From contig JAJDTX010000080.1 in NCBI GenBank assembly GCA_022826925.1, forward strand, positions 1 to 58,990: 58,990 nucleotides of DNA. Reading direction: 5' to 3'. Below are positions 38,332 to 49,900 of the stretch, piece after piece (position 1 is the first letter of the stretch; every line of letters begins with the position of its first letter). The notes beneath the pieces are model-generated. The model did no database searches. It saw nothing but the letters and a program-made list of their open reading frames with translations, and was not told where the DNA came from. The stretch comes from Bryobacterales bacterium. GTDB lineage: Bacteria; Acidobacteriota; Terriglobia; Bryobacterales; UBA6623. The position numbers and the translations under genes were made by a program.

Positions 38332-39105
38332 CTACTGGGCATTGCGCTCCCGGCGCGCCTGGCGGCGGCGTCTCTTCAGCTCCTTCTCGTCGATGATCGT
38401 GAGGTTGAAGTTCACCGCGATGATGGTCACGACCTCGACCACGGTCCCGTTCAAGCGAGTCGGGCGGTAGCGCCACTGCGAGACGGCGTCCATGGCCGCC
38501 GGGGCGAGCAGCGGGTGCCCGCTGATCAGTTTCAGATCGCGCACGCGGCCGTCGATGCCGATGATCGCTTCGAGCTCGACCTTCCCGGAGACGTACTGCT
38601 CGACAGCCTCGGGCGGGTAGACCGGCGGCGGCTTGTGCAGGATTCGCGCGTCTTGGATGTTGCCCCCTATGCGGATTGGCGGAGGCAGGGCCAGATGCTG
38701 GCCTGGCGTCGGAAACAGCCCGAAGACGCCTGCGGCGCTGGAATCGCCGGTGCCGCCGAGCGGTCCGCTCGGAGCGGGCATGGCCGCCAGCGGGGAGACC
38801 GGACTGCCGATGTCGTTCAAGATCGCGACCTGGTCTGGAATGACCGATGGCGCCCGGAACTCCGTCTCGTAGCGCTGCGGGGCCGCTCGCGGCGCTGGCG
38901 CTGCCCGGGGCGGCGGGGGCGCGGGGGGCGGCGGGGGCGCGAGATAGATCGCCCGCATGCCCCATGCCCGCAGATCGATTTCGTAGGTGTTGAGCAGCGG
39001 CAGCAGGATCATGCCGCCGAGGCAGGCGAGCTGCAAGACCACCGAGCCGGCGAAGCTCCAGCCTTGGCGGGCGGGTTGGCCTGCGGTGAAGCTTTGCTCG
39101 AACAC
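38332..39105 (-). CDS. TonB-family energy transducer
   Basis: A 257-aa inner-membrane-anchored periplasmic protein that passes proton-motive force to outer-membrane receptors. Seen: one N-terminal transmembrane helix (SFAGSVVLQLACLGGMILLP), a proline-rich span (APPPPPAPPPPRAAPAP), a glycine/alanine linker, and the C-terminal TonB domain (VYPPEAVEQYVSGKVELEAI, SQWRYRPTRLNG). It lacks a nearby ExbB/ExbD pair. It could serve any of the three large receptors in the window. The gene is on the minus strand, tail to tail with the DUF1501 gene. Confidence 0.88.
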   Translation of the reverse strand: MFEQSFTAGQPARQGWSFAGSVVLQLACLGGMILLPLLNTYEIDLRAWGMRAIYLAPPPPPAPPPPRAAPAPRAAPQRYETEFRAPSVIPDQVAILNDIGSPVSPLAAMPAPSGPLGGTGDSSAAGVFGLFPTPGQHLALPPPIRIGGNIQDARILHKPPPVYPPEAVEQYVSGKVELEAIIGIDGRVRDLKLISGHPLLAPAAMDAVSQWRYRPTRLNGTVVEVVTIIAVNFNLTIIDEKELKRRRRQARRERNAQ

Positions 39106-39176
39106 GAGGGCCCTTGCTTACTCTTGGGCACGCTCCGCGCCGTTTGGTTACCGGTGCGGCACAGTCGGCAGCGCGC

Positions 39177-39965
39177 TCATGCCCCGAGCTTGCGCGCCAG
39201 ATCGACGAAATCCTCGGCGCTGACGTCGAACTCGCCGTCGACGGACAGGTCGATCTGGCGATTCGGACGCTCGCGCGGGCGCGGCACGAAGGCCGTGCGC
39301 AGGCCCGCCTTGGCTGCGGCTCGCAGGTCGCCCTTGTGGGCGGCTACCATCATCACGGCGCCGGGTTCGAGCCCGAGCAAGTCGGCCGCCTTGAGGTACA
39401 CCTCGCGGTCCGGCTTGTAGCGGCCGGCCAGCTCCGCGGATAGCACGGCGTCCCACGGCAGGCCGCCGTGCTTGGCCATGTTGACCAGCAGAGCGACGTT
39501 GCCGTTCGACAGGGAAGCGATGATGAAGCGGGACTTGAGCTTGGTGAGGCCCTCGACCGCGTCGGGCCAGGGGTCGAGTCGGTGCCAGACGCGGTTGAGA
39601 TCGTCCTTCTCGGCCTCGTCCAAGCCCGTGATCGCGAACCGTTCCAGCAATCCGTCCAGGATCAGGCGGTGCAGCTCGTCGATCGTCTTCCACTGCAGCT
39701 CGCCGGTCCGCACGCGGTTCATCGCCGGTCCGTAGCCGTCGCGCCAAGCGTCGGCGAACGCGGCCCAGTCCACCTCCAGCCCCTTGGCCCGGCCGAGCGC
39801 CAGGCCTTCGCGAATCACGGTCGAGCGCCAGTCGACCACCGTTCCGAAGACGTCGAACGCCAGGGCCTTGACCGAGTCGGGCTGGAAGGCTTGCAGCAAG
39901 GGGGCTCCGGTGGCGCAGAACATCAGCGCCCGGCGCGTGAGCGCCGGAGGGCCGCAACAGCGCAT
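39177..39965 (-). CDS. Haloacid-dehalogenase type II-like hydrolase with a leader
   Basis: A 262-aa HAD-superfamily protein. The nucleophile Asp is in ALAFDVFGTVVDWRS, motif II Ser/Asn in SLSNGNVA, the motif III Lys in GRYKPDREVY and motif IV in MVAAHKGDLRAAA. This order and spelling fit (S)-2-haloacid dehalogenases. The N-terminus (LTRRALMFCATGAPLLQAF) looks like an export leader with a twin-arginine. That is odd for this mostly cytoplasmic family. Other annotated starts are possible, including an internal Met at residue 15. Confidence 0.82.
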   Translation of the reverse strand: MRCCGPPALTRRALMFCATGAPLLQAFQPDSVKALAFDVFGTVVDWRSTVIREGLALGRAKGLEVDWAAFADAWRDGYGPAMNRVRTGELQWKTIDELHRLILDGLLERFAITGLDEAEKDDLNRVWHRLDPWPDAVEGLTKLKSRFIIASLSNGNVALLVNMAKHGGLPWDAVLSAELAGRYKPDREVYLKAADLLGLEPGAVMMVAAHKGDLRAAAKAGLRTAFVPRPRERPNRQIDLSVDGEFDVSAEDFVDLARKLGA

Positions 39966-40062
39966 CGCCTTGATTATACGGGCACTTGGCGGGCATCTTC
40001 AAGGGCAAGGCGAAAGCAAATCGAAGCTTGGTCAAAGCGCGCTATGCTGAGGTGAACGGGTC

Positions 40063-41988
40063 ATGGGCCGCATCCGCGTACTGACAGACAAGGTCGCCAA
40101 CCAGATTGCCGCGGGCGAGGTAGTCGAGCGGCCGGCGTCGGTGTGCAAGGAATTGATCGAGAACGCCCTTGACGCCGGGGCGACCCAGATCCGTGTCGAG
40201 CTGCGCGGGGGCGGCCGCGGCCTGATCAAGGTCAGCGACAACGGCTGCGGCATGCACCGCGACGATGCCCTGCTTGCCTTCGAGCGGCACGCCACTAGCA
40301 AGCTGCGCACCGCCGAGGACCTGCTTTCGATCGCCACTCTCGGCTTTCGCGGCGAGGCCCTGCCCTCGATTGCCAGCGTTGCCCGCGTCACCCTTTCGAC
40401 GCGCGCCGAGGACGGCGACGCGGGGACTGTCGTCGAGATCAACGGCGGCACGCTGCGCAACGTTCGCGACGAAGCCCGCCCGCCCGGCACCGCCATCGCG
40501 GTGCAGAACCTGTTCTTCAACGTGCCGGCTAGGCGCAAGTTCCTCCGCACCGAGCGCACCGAGCTGTCCCACGCGCTACGCGCGGTGACGCACTACAGCC
40601 TCGCCAATCTCGACAAGGCCTTCGACCTGCTCACCGAGCACGGCTCGCAGCTGCACGTCACTCCCGTCTCCACGCATCGCGAGCGCGTCTACCAGATCTT
40701 CGGCAGCGAGCTGCTGGAGCAGCTCGTCCGCATCGATCCCGTGGCAGAGGGGGAGCTCGGCTTGCGGACGGATGCCGGCGAGCAAGCGCCGGGGGAGTCG
40801 CTCGGCCCGCCGCTGCGCCTCAACGGGTTCGTCTCCGAGCCCCAGCTGCACCGCTCCAACCGCAACTCCTTCTACATCTTTGTCAACGGGCGCCTCGTCC
40901 GCGACAGCCTGATCCAGAGGGCGATCGCCAAGGCCTACGAGAACTTGATGCCGAGCGGCGTATACCCGTTTGCGCTGCTGTTTCTGGAGATCGCTCCGGA
41001 AGAGGTGGACGTCAACGTCCACCCGGCCAAGACCGAGGTTCGCTTCCGTTCCCCCTCAAGGGTGTTCGACTTCGTGCGCGACGCGGTCCGCTCCCGGCTG
41101 ATCGCCGCCAAGCCGTCCGCCGAACTGCCGCCCTCCGCCGCGATCGACCATTCCCTCTCCGGCCTGCCGGCCGCTCCGCCCCCCATGCCCGGGATCCCAG
41201 CGTTTCCGCGCGCCTCTGCCGGAACGCGCGGCACGGCCGCCGATAGGTTGGAATTCCCCTCTCGGCCGCAGCGGCGCAGCTTCGGGCCGAGCCCGGCGTT
41301 TGAGTCGTCCGCGTCGCCCCAGCCGTCCGCCGCCGGTCCGGTGCCCGAACCCGCCTCGCTGCACGGCGGCGAAGCGCTGGCCGACCTGTCGCCGAGCAAC
41401 TTGGGCAAGCTTGCGGACCTGCGGGTGCTGGGCCAGCTTTTTGACAGTTTCATCGTGGCCGCCGGCGAGGATGGCGTGTGGATCATCGACCAGCACGTCG
41501 CCCACGAGCGCATCCTGTTCGAGCAGGTCCTCGCGGCCCGCTTGCACGGGCGCCCCGACGTGCAGCGGCTGCTCACGCCCATCGTCATCACCCTGACTCC
41601 CAGCCAGTCCGCCGTGTACCAAGATCTGGCCGACGAGCTGGAAGGCAGCGGCTTCGAGATCGAACGCTTTGACGGGCGCTCCGTGGCTGTCAAGTCCGCG
41701 CCCGCCGAGCTGTCGGCGAAGGAGGTGGAGACGCTGCTGCGGGAGTTGCTGGACGACTCCGGCGACGGCGCCGCATCCATGAGCTTGGGAGATCTGCGCC
41801 GGCGCATGGCCGCCTCGATCGCCTGCCATGCGTCGGTCAAGATGAACATGCCGCTCACCGAGGAGAAAATGCGCTGGCTGTTGGTCGAGCTGGCCAAGTC
41901 CGACTGCCCCATGTCCTGTCCTCACGGACGTCCTATCGCCCTGCGCTATAGCACGCGCGACATCCTCAAGGCGTTCCACCGCATCTAG
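40063..41988 (+). CDS. mutL: DNA mismatch repair protein MutL
   Basis: A 641-aa MutL. The N-terminal GHKL ATPase is complete: IAAGEVVERPASVCKELIEN (motif I), SDNGCGM (motif II), RHATSKL and GFRGEALPSI. The middle transducer domain continues to about residue 335 (VDVNVHPAKTEVRF). After a proline-rich linker the C-terminal dimerisation domain has the endonuclease-type motif DQHVAHERILFE, CHASVKMNMPL and CPHGRPIALRYS. The last three suggest that this MutL nicks DNA itself, as in organisms without MutH. MutS is not in the window. It starts at ATG with no close RBS. Confidence 0.97.
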   Translation: MGRIRVLTDKVANQIAAGEVVERPASVCKELIENALDAGATQIRVELRGGGRGLIKVSDNGCGMHRDDALLAFERHATSKLRTAEDLLSIATLGFRGEALPSIASVARVTLSTRAEDGDAGTVVEINGGTLRNVRDEARPPGTAIAVQNLFFNVPARRKFLRTERTELSHALRAVTHYSLANLDKAFDLLTEHGSQLHVTPVSTHRERVYQIFGSELLEQLVRIDPVAEGELGLRTDAGEQAPGESLGPPLRLNGFVSEPQLHRSNRNSFYIFVNGRLVRDSLIQRAIAKAYENLMPSGVYPFALLFLEIAPEEVDVNVHPAKTEVRFRSPSRVFDFVRDAVRSRLIAAKPSAELPPSAAIDHSLSGLPAAPPPMPGIPAFPRASAGTRGTAADRLEFPSRPQRRSFGPSPAFESSASPQPSAAGPVPEPASLHGGEALADLSPSNLGKLADLRVLGQLFDSFIVAAGEDGVWIIDQHVAHERILFEQVLAARLHGRPDVQRLLTPIVITLTPSQSAVYQDLADELEGSGFEIERFDGRSVAVKSAPAELSAKEVETLLRELLDDSGDGAASMSLGDLRRRMAASIACHASVKMNMPLTEEKMRWLLVELAKSDCPMSCPHGRPIALRYSTRDILKAFHRI

Positions 41989-42009
41989 CCCGGCGCAACG
42001 GGGCCAGCC

Positions 42010-43524
<1,515 letters not shown>

Positions 43525-43546
43525 AACACTCGGCTACCGCATTCGC

Positions 43547-43828
43547 TCAACGCTTGCGCGCCAGCCGCTTGGCCCGACGGAAAGAATCGAGGCCGAACCA
43601 GACGAATACCACCGACACGACGGCCGCCACCAGCAGCCGGTCCATGCTCTCGGGGAGCCTGCGATACGCCTGGATCAATCCGAACGGACCGAACACGAAG
43701 AAGGCGGCAAAGGCCAGGAACATGAATCCCACCACTTCCAGCGCGAGTTCGCGCGCGAGCGAGATGAAACGGGGCACCGTGCCGCGCAGGGCGTTCAATC
43801 CAGCGCTGAGCGCCTTGCCGGCATTCAT
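43547..43828 (-). CDS. Small membrane protein, unknown
   Basis: A 93-aa protein with two hydrophobic helices (VVGFMFLAFAAFFVFGPFGL and LLVAAVVSVVFVWFGLDSF) and a basic C-terminus (RRAKRLARKR). No family recognised. It lies 22 bases upstream of the mutase gene on the same strand and is probably in the same transcript. A role cannot be inferred. Confidence 0.7.
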   Translation of the reverse strand: MNAGKALSAGLNALRGTVPRFISLARELALEVVGFMFLAFAAFFVFGPFGLIQAYRRLPESMDRLLVAAVVSVVFVWFGLDSFRRAKRLARKR

Positions 43829-44115
43829 ATCGAAAATGCTAGCAGTGTGGGAACTGGCATGCCGTTTCGGGACTTACGGGCGCCGAGAAAGTCCCGGCCT
43901 GCACGAACGTCGGAGCGGGCCGTGACATGTGCAGGGCGAAGCTACTGACGGGGGCACTTGCGACCTTGGCGGAAGGGGCGGGCAAGCCGGTTTTCGCCGA
44001 ACTGGCCCGTGTCCGGCTTCGACTTGTGCCGCAAGCTGGCCGAGGAAACCGCTGAGGCCACAGCCCCGCGCAGGCCAAGGACTGGTCCGTTCCCTCGGCG
44101 CTGATCGCGGGCCCG

Positions 44116-46599
44116 TTAGCTCAGGCGCAGCGCTTGGGACGGACTGACGCGGCCCGCCCGCAAGGCGGGAACAGCGGTCGCTATGAGCGCGCATGCCGAC
44201 ACGGCAAGGGCCGCCAGCGCGATGATTTGCCATTCGAAGGGGCCGACCTCGTAGAAGAATCCTGCTGCGAGCCTGCCCGCCGCCACAGATGCTCCCAGCC
44301 CGACCGCGATCCCGCACGCCGTCAGCACCGCCGCGCGGCGGAAGACCATCCATCGAAGTCTGTGCTCGGATGCGCCGAGTGCCGCTTGGACTCCGATTTC
44401 CGCCGCCCTGATTCGAACCATGTAGCTGCAGACTCCGAACAGGCCCAGACCGGACAGCAACAGCGTGACGCACGCGAAAGCACTCACCAGCTTGCCGATC
44501 ATGCGCTCCAGCGCGATCGCGTCCTCGAGGTGCAGGGCGACCGTGTCGTATCCCGGCGCGATCGGCAACCCCGGAACTTCCTCCTCGATGGCCTGACGCA
44601 CGGCTGCGGCCAACGCGGTCGAAGGCATGGATGAGCGCACAGCGAGGGTTTGCAAGAATCCTTCGAAGCCCACGCTAGATTGGTAGACGAGAGCGGGCGG
44701 ATCATCGCGCGGGTTGACGTGGCGCACGTCTGCCACGATCCCCTTGATTCGCTTGCTTCCGTCGATCACGGCGCCCAATGCTGAGGAACCGGCGAAGAAC
44801 TTGTCCGCGAACGCCTGGTTCACGACCACCACGTCCCGCTCGCCCAGTCCGGGCGTGCCGCCCTGCAAGACCCTAATGCCGAGAGTCTCGAAATAGCCCG
44901 GAGAAGCCCAAACGTGTATCACGCCCATGTCCTCGCCTTCGGCGGGAGTGTAGCCCGAGACCGAGATCGTTCTTCTTCCAAAGTTGCCGCGCAAGGGCAA
45001 GGAGCCGGTGAACGAGGCGGTCTCGACGCCGGGAAGGGACCGGACGCGATCCAGGATCCGCTGTCGCATGGAGGGCTGGCCCGAGGCTGGAAGGCCGCCG
45101 CCCCTTGGGTCGACGAAGATCCCGACCACGTTTTCCGCGTCCAAGCCGAAGTCGGCGGCCCGCAGTTCGGCCAACGTCTTCAATACCAAGCCGGCGGTAG
45201 CCAAAAGGACGAATGCCATAGCGCACTGCGCCGCGACGAGGAGCGCCTGTGCCCGAGTCTCGGAAATTCCGGAGGATCCGACCGATTGACCTGCCCGAAT
45301 GTGGTGCGCCAGTGTCCGGCGCGCCAGTCGCGCGGCCGGCACCAACCCGAATAGCAGCAGCGTCAGGACTCCAATCCCCGCGGCGAAGGCAAGCACCGGC
45401 CATGTCAGGCCGGCATCGAGAGTGTCCACCCCTCGGATCGCTCCCAGCCAGCGCACCAATAGCGGGATGATCTGGACCGCCAGCGCGCCGCCGAGCAACG
45501 TCCCGGCCGCGGCCAGCACGATGCTCTCGGCCAACAGCGTGCGCAGGATGTCGCCGCGGCTCGCCCCAAGCGCTCTCCTCACGCCCACCTCTCCAGCCCG
45601 TTCGGAGGCACGGACCAGCAGCAGGTTCCCGAGGTTTGCGCACGCCACGAGAAGCACCAGCCCGGTGGCTGCCCACAGCAGCCCGAGCGGCCGCTGGGCC
45701 GAATCCCGCAACCTCGACAGGCCACGGTCCAATGGGGTCGCGGTAATCCGGACCTGGTCAAGCCTTTCCCGGCGCTCGTCCGAGATCCCTTCGCCCGCTC
45801 GCTCTAGGAACACTTGCCGCAGTCGCAGGTTGACCGCGGCGCCAGCTTCGTCGAGCGACGAGCCAGGGCGAACTCGCAACAAGATATTGAGCCAGTATGT
45901 CTCAATCGGGAAACCGGGCTCCAGCCTGGAAGGCCCGCCCGTCACGTCTTCTTGCATCGACAGGGGCACCCAGATGTCGGGGCTGGCTCCTACCACGTGA
46001 CCCCGGAACGAGGGTGGTGCGATGCCAAGGACGACGTACTGCCGGTCCTGCAGCCGAATGGTCGACCCGACAGCGTCGGGGTCAGAATCAAGCCGCCCGA
46101 CCCAGAACGGGTAGCTCACGATTGCCACCGGATTCCCGCCGGGCGCGGTGTCATCCTCCGGGCCGAGCATTCTGCCCAAGAACGGCCGGACGCCAAGCAG
46201 CTGGAAGTACGAGCCAGAGACCAATTGGCAAGAGGCCCTCTCCAGCTCGCTCCCGGCGACGATCCGGTCGCCCAGGTAGACAGTCTGCAAGAAGGTCGCC
46301 GCTGCCGCCACGGCGTCCAGCGCACTCGGGCTGTCTTGGCGTAACGCTTGGTATTGGTGGTAGGAAAACACCTCGGACTGAGGCACGTCGCTGCGGCTGA
46401 AGACTCCGACCGCGCCCGGCCCGAGAATTGCCAGCTCCTGCGGGCGCTCCACGGGGAGCAGGCGCAGAAACAAGGCCTCGAACAGGCTGAATACCGCAGT
46501 GTTGGCGCCAACCCCCAAGGCAAGCGTCAGGGACGCTATTGCAAGGTAAGCGGGTTTCCTCAGCAGTGACCTGAGCGCTATGCGAAGATCGGACGCCAT
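44116..46599 (-). CDS. ADOP-type ABC permease (MacB/FtsX-like, orphan)
   Basis: An 827-aa membrane protein with two FtsX modules and two MacB_PCD periplasmic domains, the layout of acidobacterial duplicated orphan permeases. Seen: N-terminal helix in LLRKPAYLAIASLTLALGVG, then GANTAVFSLFEALFLRLLPV, and periplasmic domain 1 (GVRPFLGRMLGPEDDTAPGG, FWVGRLDSDPDAVG). The middle helices include LVLLVACANLGNLLLVRASE and GEVGVRRALGASRGDILRTL, and the end repeats the module (LFGVCSYMVRIRAAEIGVQA). No ATPase gene adjoins it, as is usual for ADOPs. The ATG at 46599 is preferred over one ten codons earlier. Function unknown; possibly macrolide or peptide export, or signal transduction. Confidence 0.9.
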   Translation of the reverse strand: MASDLRIALRSLLRKPAYLAIASLTLALGVGANTAVFSLFEALFLRLLPVERPQELAILGPGAVGVFSRSDVPQSEVFSYHQYQALRQDSPSALDAVAAAATFLQTVYLGDRIVAGSELERASCQLVSGSYFQLLGVRPFLGRMLGPEDDTAPGGNPVAIVSYPFWVGRLDSDPDAVGSTIRLQDRQYVVLGIAPPSFRGHVVGASPDIWVPLSMQEDVTGGPSRLEPGFPIETYWLNILLRVRPGSSLDEAGAAVNLRLRQVFLERAGEGISDERRERLDQVRITATPLDRGLSRLRDSAQRPLGLLWAATGLVLLVACANLGNLLLVRASERAGEVGVRRALGASRGDILRTLLAESIVLAAAGTLLGGALAVQIIPLLVRWLGAIRGVDTLDAGLTWPVLAFAAGIGVLTLLLFGLVPAARLARRTLAHHIRAGQSVGSSGISETRAQALLVAAQCAMAFVLLATAGLVLKTLAELRAADFGLDAENVVGIFVDPRGGGLPASGQPSMRQRILDRVRSLPGVETASFTGSLPLRGNFGRRTISVSGYTPAEGEDMGVIHVWASPGYFETLGIRVLQGGTPGLGERDVVVVNQAFADKFFAGSSALGAVIDGSKRIKGIVADVRHVNPRDDPPALVYQSSVGFEGFLQTLAVRSSMPSTALAAAVRQAIEEEVPGLPIAPGYDTVALHLEDAIALERMIGKLVSAFACVTLLLSGLGLFGVCSYMVRIRAAEIGVQAALGASEHRLRWMVFRRAAVLTACGIAVGLGASVAAGRLAAGFFYEVGPFEWQIIALAALAVSACALIATAVPALRAGRVSPSQALRLS

Positions 46600-46955
46600 G
46601 GTCGTGGGGGCGAAGCGAGGCGCGTCCAAGCGGGTCTGTTGTCCCCGTGGATGGCCTTGCCCCCTACTTTAGGTTGGACGCCTGATCAGATGCTTTGGCA
46701 CGTCGGAATCGGACTGTTGTTGCGATTCCAGGGACGTCTCAGCGCCGTCTCTCGGGCGAGGGGCGATGCTAGATTCGGGATCGCGTAGCGCCGTGTCGAT
46801 CTCTTCCCGGACGAATTCGAAGAGCCTTCAACGGTGGGGTCGTGCCGTGCGACGCTGGGCGGCGCTGTGCCGCGGCGCGCTACTCATCCGACCCTGCGGG
46901 CGGCCTGCCGCAGGGTCGGAACGGCCGCGGCACCGCCCGCAGGGCGAGGGTACGC
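46600..46955. other. Intergenic region with a strong hairpin
   Basis: No convincing gene. It holds a perfect 12-bp inverted repeat (annotated separately) just after the end of the third receptor gene, and some GC-rich repeats of CCGCAGG type. The region upstream of the ADOP start could hold its promoter. Confidence 0.5.
46888..46919 (-). terminator. Hairpin downstream of receptor 3, possible terminator
   Basis: CCGACCCTGCGG - GCGGCCTG - CCGCAGGGTCGG: a perfect 12-bp stem with an eight-base loop. It begins 36 bases past the stop of the receptor gene that reads toward it. It has no T-run, so if it terminates, it would not be a classic intrinsic terminator. Confidence 0.5.
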
Positions 46956-49900
46956 CTAGAAGTAGAATTTAAGGCCCAGCTGCATTTCGCGGTGCGAGTT
47001 GCCTGCATTGACGACGCCGAAGCCAGACTGGCCGACTTGATCCCTCGGGTTGTTGAATTCCGGGGTGTTGAAGCTGTTGAACGTCTCCAAGCGGAACTGC
47101 ATGCGGAGGCGCTCAGTGATCTGGGTGTTCTTCGACAGGGCAATGTTGAAAATGTGCGGAGTACCCGGGCCCAGCGTGCCGCGCACCTTGCGCCCGGCGT
47201 TGCCCAGCGTGAACGGTGCGGGCGCTTCGAACCCTGCTTCGTTGGTCCAGAGCACGCCCCGGCGGCCGCCGAGAGCCGGATCGCCGCGGTTCGGATGATT
47301 GGGGTCACCGATGAGATTGGCGTAGAGCGTCGCATCGGCCGCGTTGTCGCCCTTGAGGTCTCGAGCTCCGTTCAGGACCGTGACTCCGAACGGAGAGCCG
47401 CTCTGGAAGGTATAGATGCCGGAGATTTGCCAGCCGCCGAGAACCACGTTCGCAGGACCGCTCAGGTTGACAAACTTGCCTCGCCCGAACGGCAGTTCGT
47501 AGACCGGGCTGAACACGATCCGGTGAGGCGCGTGGTTGCCCGAGAGCGACCACTCGGAAGCACGGTCATAGATGTTCTGAAACCAGTCGTGATCGCCGAG
47601 AGAGGCGGCGTTCTCTCCCACGAAGGGTGCGTTGTCGTACCACCTTGAGAACGTGTAGAGGAAGATGTAGCCGACTCCCTGGTTGAATCGTCGCTCGGTC
47701 TTGAACGTGATTCCTTGATAATCCGAACTGAAGAAGTTCGGATTGTTCATTCGGATCTGTCCCGTACCGCCGTACTGGGTGAACGGCTTGAGCAGGCGCT
47801 GGGCTTGGTTGCCAAACTCGTTGGACCCGACCCTAGGCAGGTTGAGCGGGTGGATCTGGTTGATGTTCATCCGGCGCAGGTTCACCTTCTTGGCAAACTT
47901 CGCGTAGTAGCGCACCTCGAAGAGCTGCTCGCCGACCTGGTGCTGGAATGTCAGGTTCCAGTCGAACGCATACGGAGTCCGGTGGTAGCGGTCCACGAAG
48001 TCGACGCGGCCTTGCACGAAGTTCGTGCCGCGCGTTCCGAAGTTGTGGTTCAGCTCCGAGGCATCGGGAATCTGGAGAAAAGTGGAGGGCATCCCGTCCT
48101 TGAGCAGCGGGACCTGCCCGCCGCCGATGTTGCCGGCGCCGCCAAACCCCTGGCTGCCGGTTTGCAGGACGTTGCCGTCGTAGTTGCCACCGAACATGAC
48201 GGCGAAGCCCCCGCGCACCACCGTGTTGCTCGCCCCGCCGGGCTTGACAGCGAATCCGAACCGGGGGCCGAAGTTATTCCTGTCGGCATTCACCGGGTTT
48301 CTTGGGAAGCCATCGCGGCCTGCGAAGAAGAACGCGCCTTTCTGGTCGGGGCGGATGCCGTTCGTGCCGGCGGCGGGCAGCGGCAGCTCTGGGTCCCAGC
48401 CTGCGACCCGGTCCGCCACTTCGGTGAACGGCCCTTCGTATTCATAACGCAATCCCAGATTCAGCGTCAGCTGGCCGTTGACGCGCCAATCGTCTTGGAA
48501 GAAACCCGCGACATAGGCCGACCGGCGCCCGAACGACGGGTTGGCTTGGACACGCGCCCGGTCGGCCTGGCCGATCAGGAACGAGGCCAAGTCCGCGCCG
48601 GTCCCCGAGATCACGCTGCCGTCCGGATTGAGGCCGCGCGTGTCGGTGTTGGCGAAGTCAAAGACGCCCGAGGCCGTCTGCCGGCCCAGTTCGCTGCCCT
48701 GGTATTTCCGGTAGTCGATGCCGAACTTGAACGTTTGATTGCCAGCCACCTTCGTGAAGTGGGCCGTGTACTCGAAGTTCGTGAACGCGAACAGCCGCCG
48801 GGACAACCCCGCCCCAATGCTTGTAATGCTTGGATTGCCCCCGATGTTGAATCGCGGGAAGACGTCCGGCCCCACGCCAGTCAGGCCGATCTGGGACGCC
48901 AGGTCCTCGTTCAGGTTGACGCCTTGGACGTCGTTGCGGTACCGGAAGAAGCCGCCGGTTGCGGTCATGAAGAAGGTCGGCGAAAACAGCTTCGTGTACG
49001 AGAGCAGTATGTTCTGTTGCCGTTGAGGAAGGCTTACGGCGTTCGGGTCGGCTGGACCCCAGTCTGGCGACGGAACCCTGCCGTCCGTCACCGGCATGAA
49101 CAGGTTGTATCGGAACGTCAGCTTGTCGTTGGGATCAACTTCGTAATCTACCCGCATGGTGTGGCTGGTGCGGCGGAGCTCGCGTGGCAGGTTGGCGACC
49201 CAGTTCCCCTCATTCGAAACATCAACCTCCGTGCGGTTCGCTGTGGGCACGAACGCGATCGCCGCCTGGGCGACCGGATCCAGCCGGCTGCTGGGAATCA
49301 CGTTGTTCGCGAACTGCATCTCCCCTCCGCGCCCGGTCGACGTGAGCGGATCGTATACCCTGCGGAGCACGCCGTTCGACTGCAGCATCGTCGACAGGTC
49401 GCCGGTCTTCCATTCGGGCAGGCCTACGCTGCGAACTCGCAGGTCCTCGAGGTTCTGGATCGTGATGTCGTAGTTGTAGAAGAAGAACGCCTTGTTCTTG
49501 ACGATCGGGCCTCCGATCGTTCCGCCGGGCACATTGCGGCGCAGCTTCGTCCTGCTCTTCGCATCCCATCCGCGAGCGCTAAACGCGTCGTTGCGCATGA
49601 ACCAATAGCCCGAGCCGTGAAACTCGTTGGTGCCGGACTTGGTGGTGGCATTCATGAATCCCGCGGCCGAGCGTCCATACTCGGCGGTCGGCGCGTTCGC
49701 TTCCACTCGGACTTCGGAGATCGCGTCGACCGGCGGGCTCAGCTCGGTGATCGTCGCGCCGATGCCCGTCCGGCTATTCACCACTCCGTCGATGAAGACG
49801 CCGGCAGATCTGGTGCGCCCTCCGGCGATCGTGACGTCGCCGCCTCCGGCGCGATTGCTGTTGCGCATCCGCTGCGCGCCGGGGGTCAGGTCGATCAGGT

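Noticed and set aside
38011..39420. Plus-strand 469-codon frame across the TonB and dehalogenase-like genes
   Set aside because: Begins inside the DUF1501 gene in another frame and runs antisense to two well-supported genes; Arg/Pro-rich and without domains.
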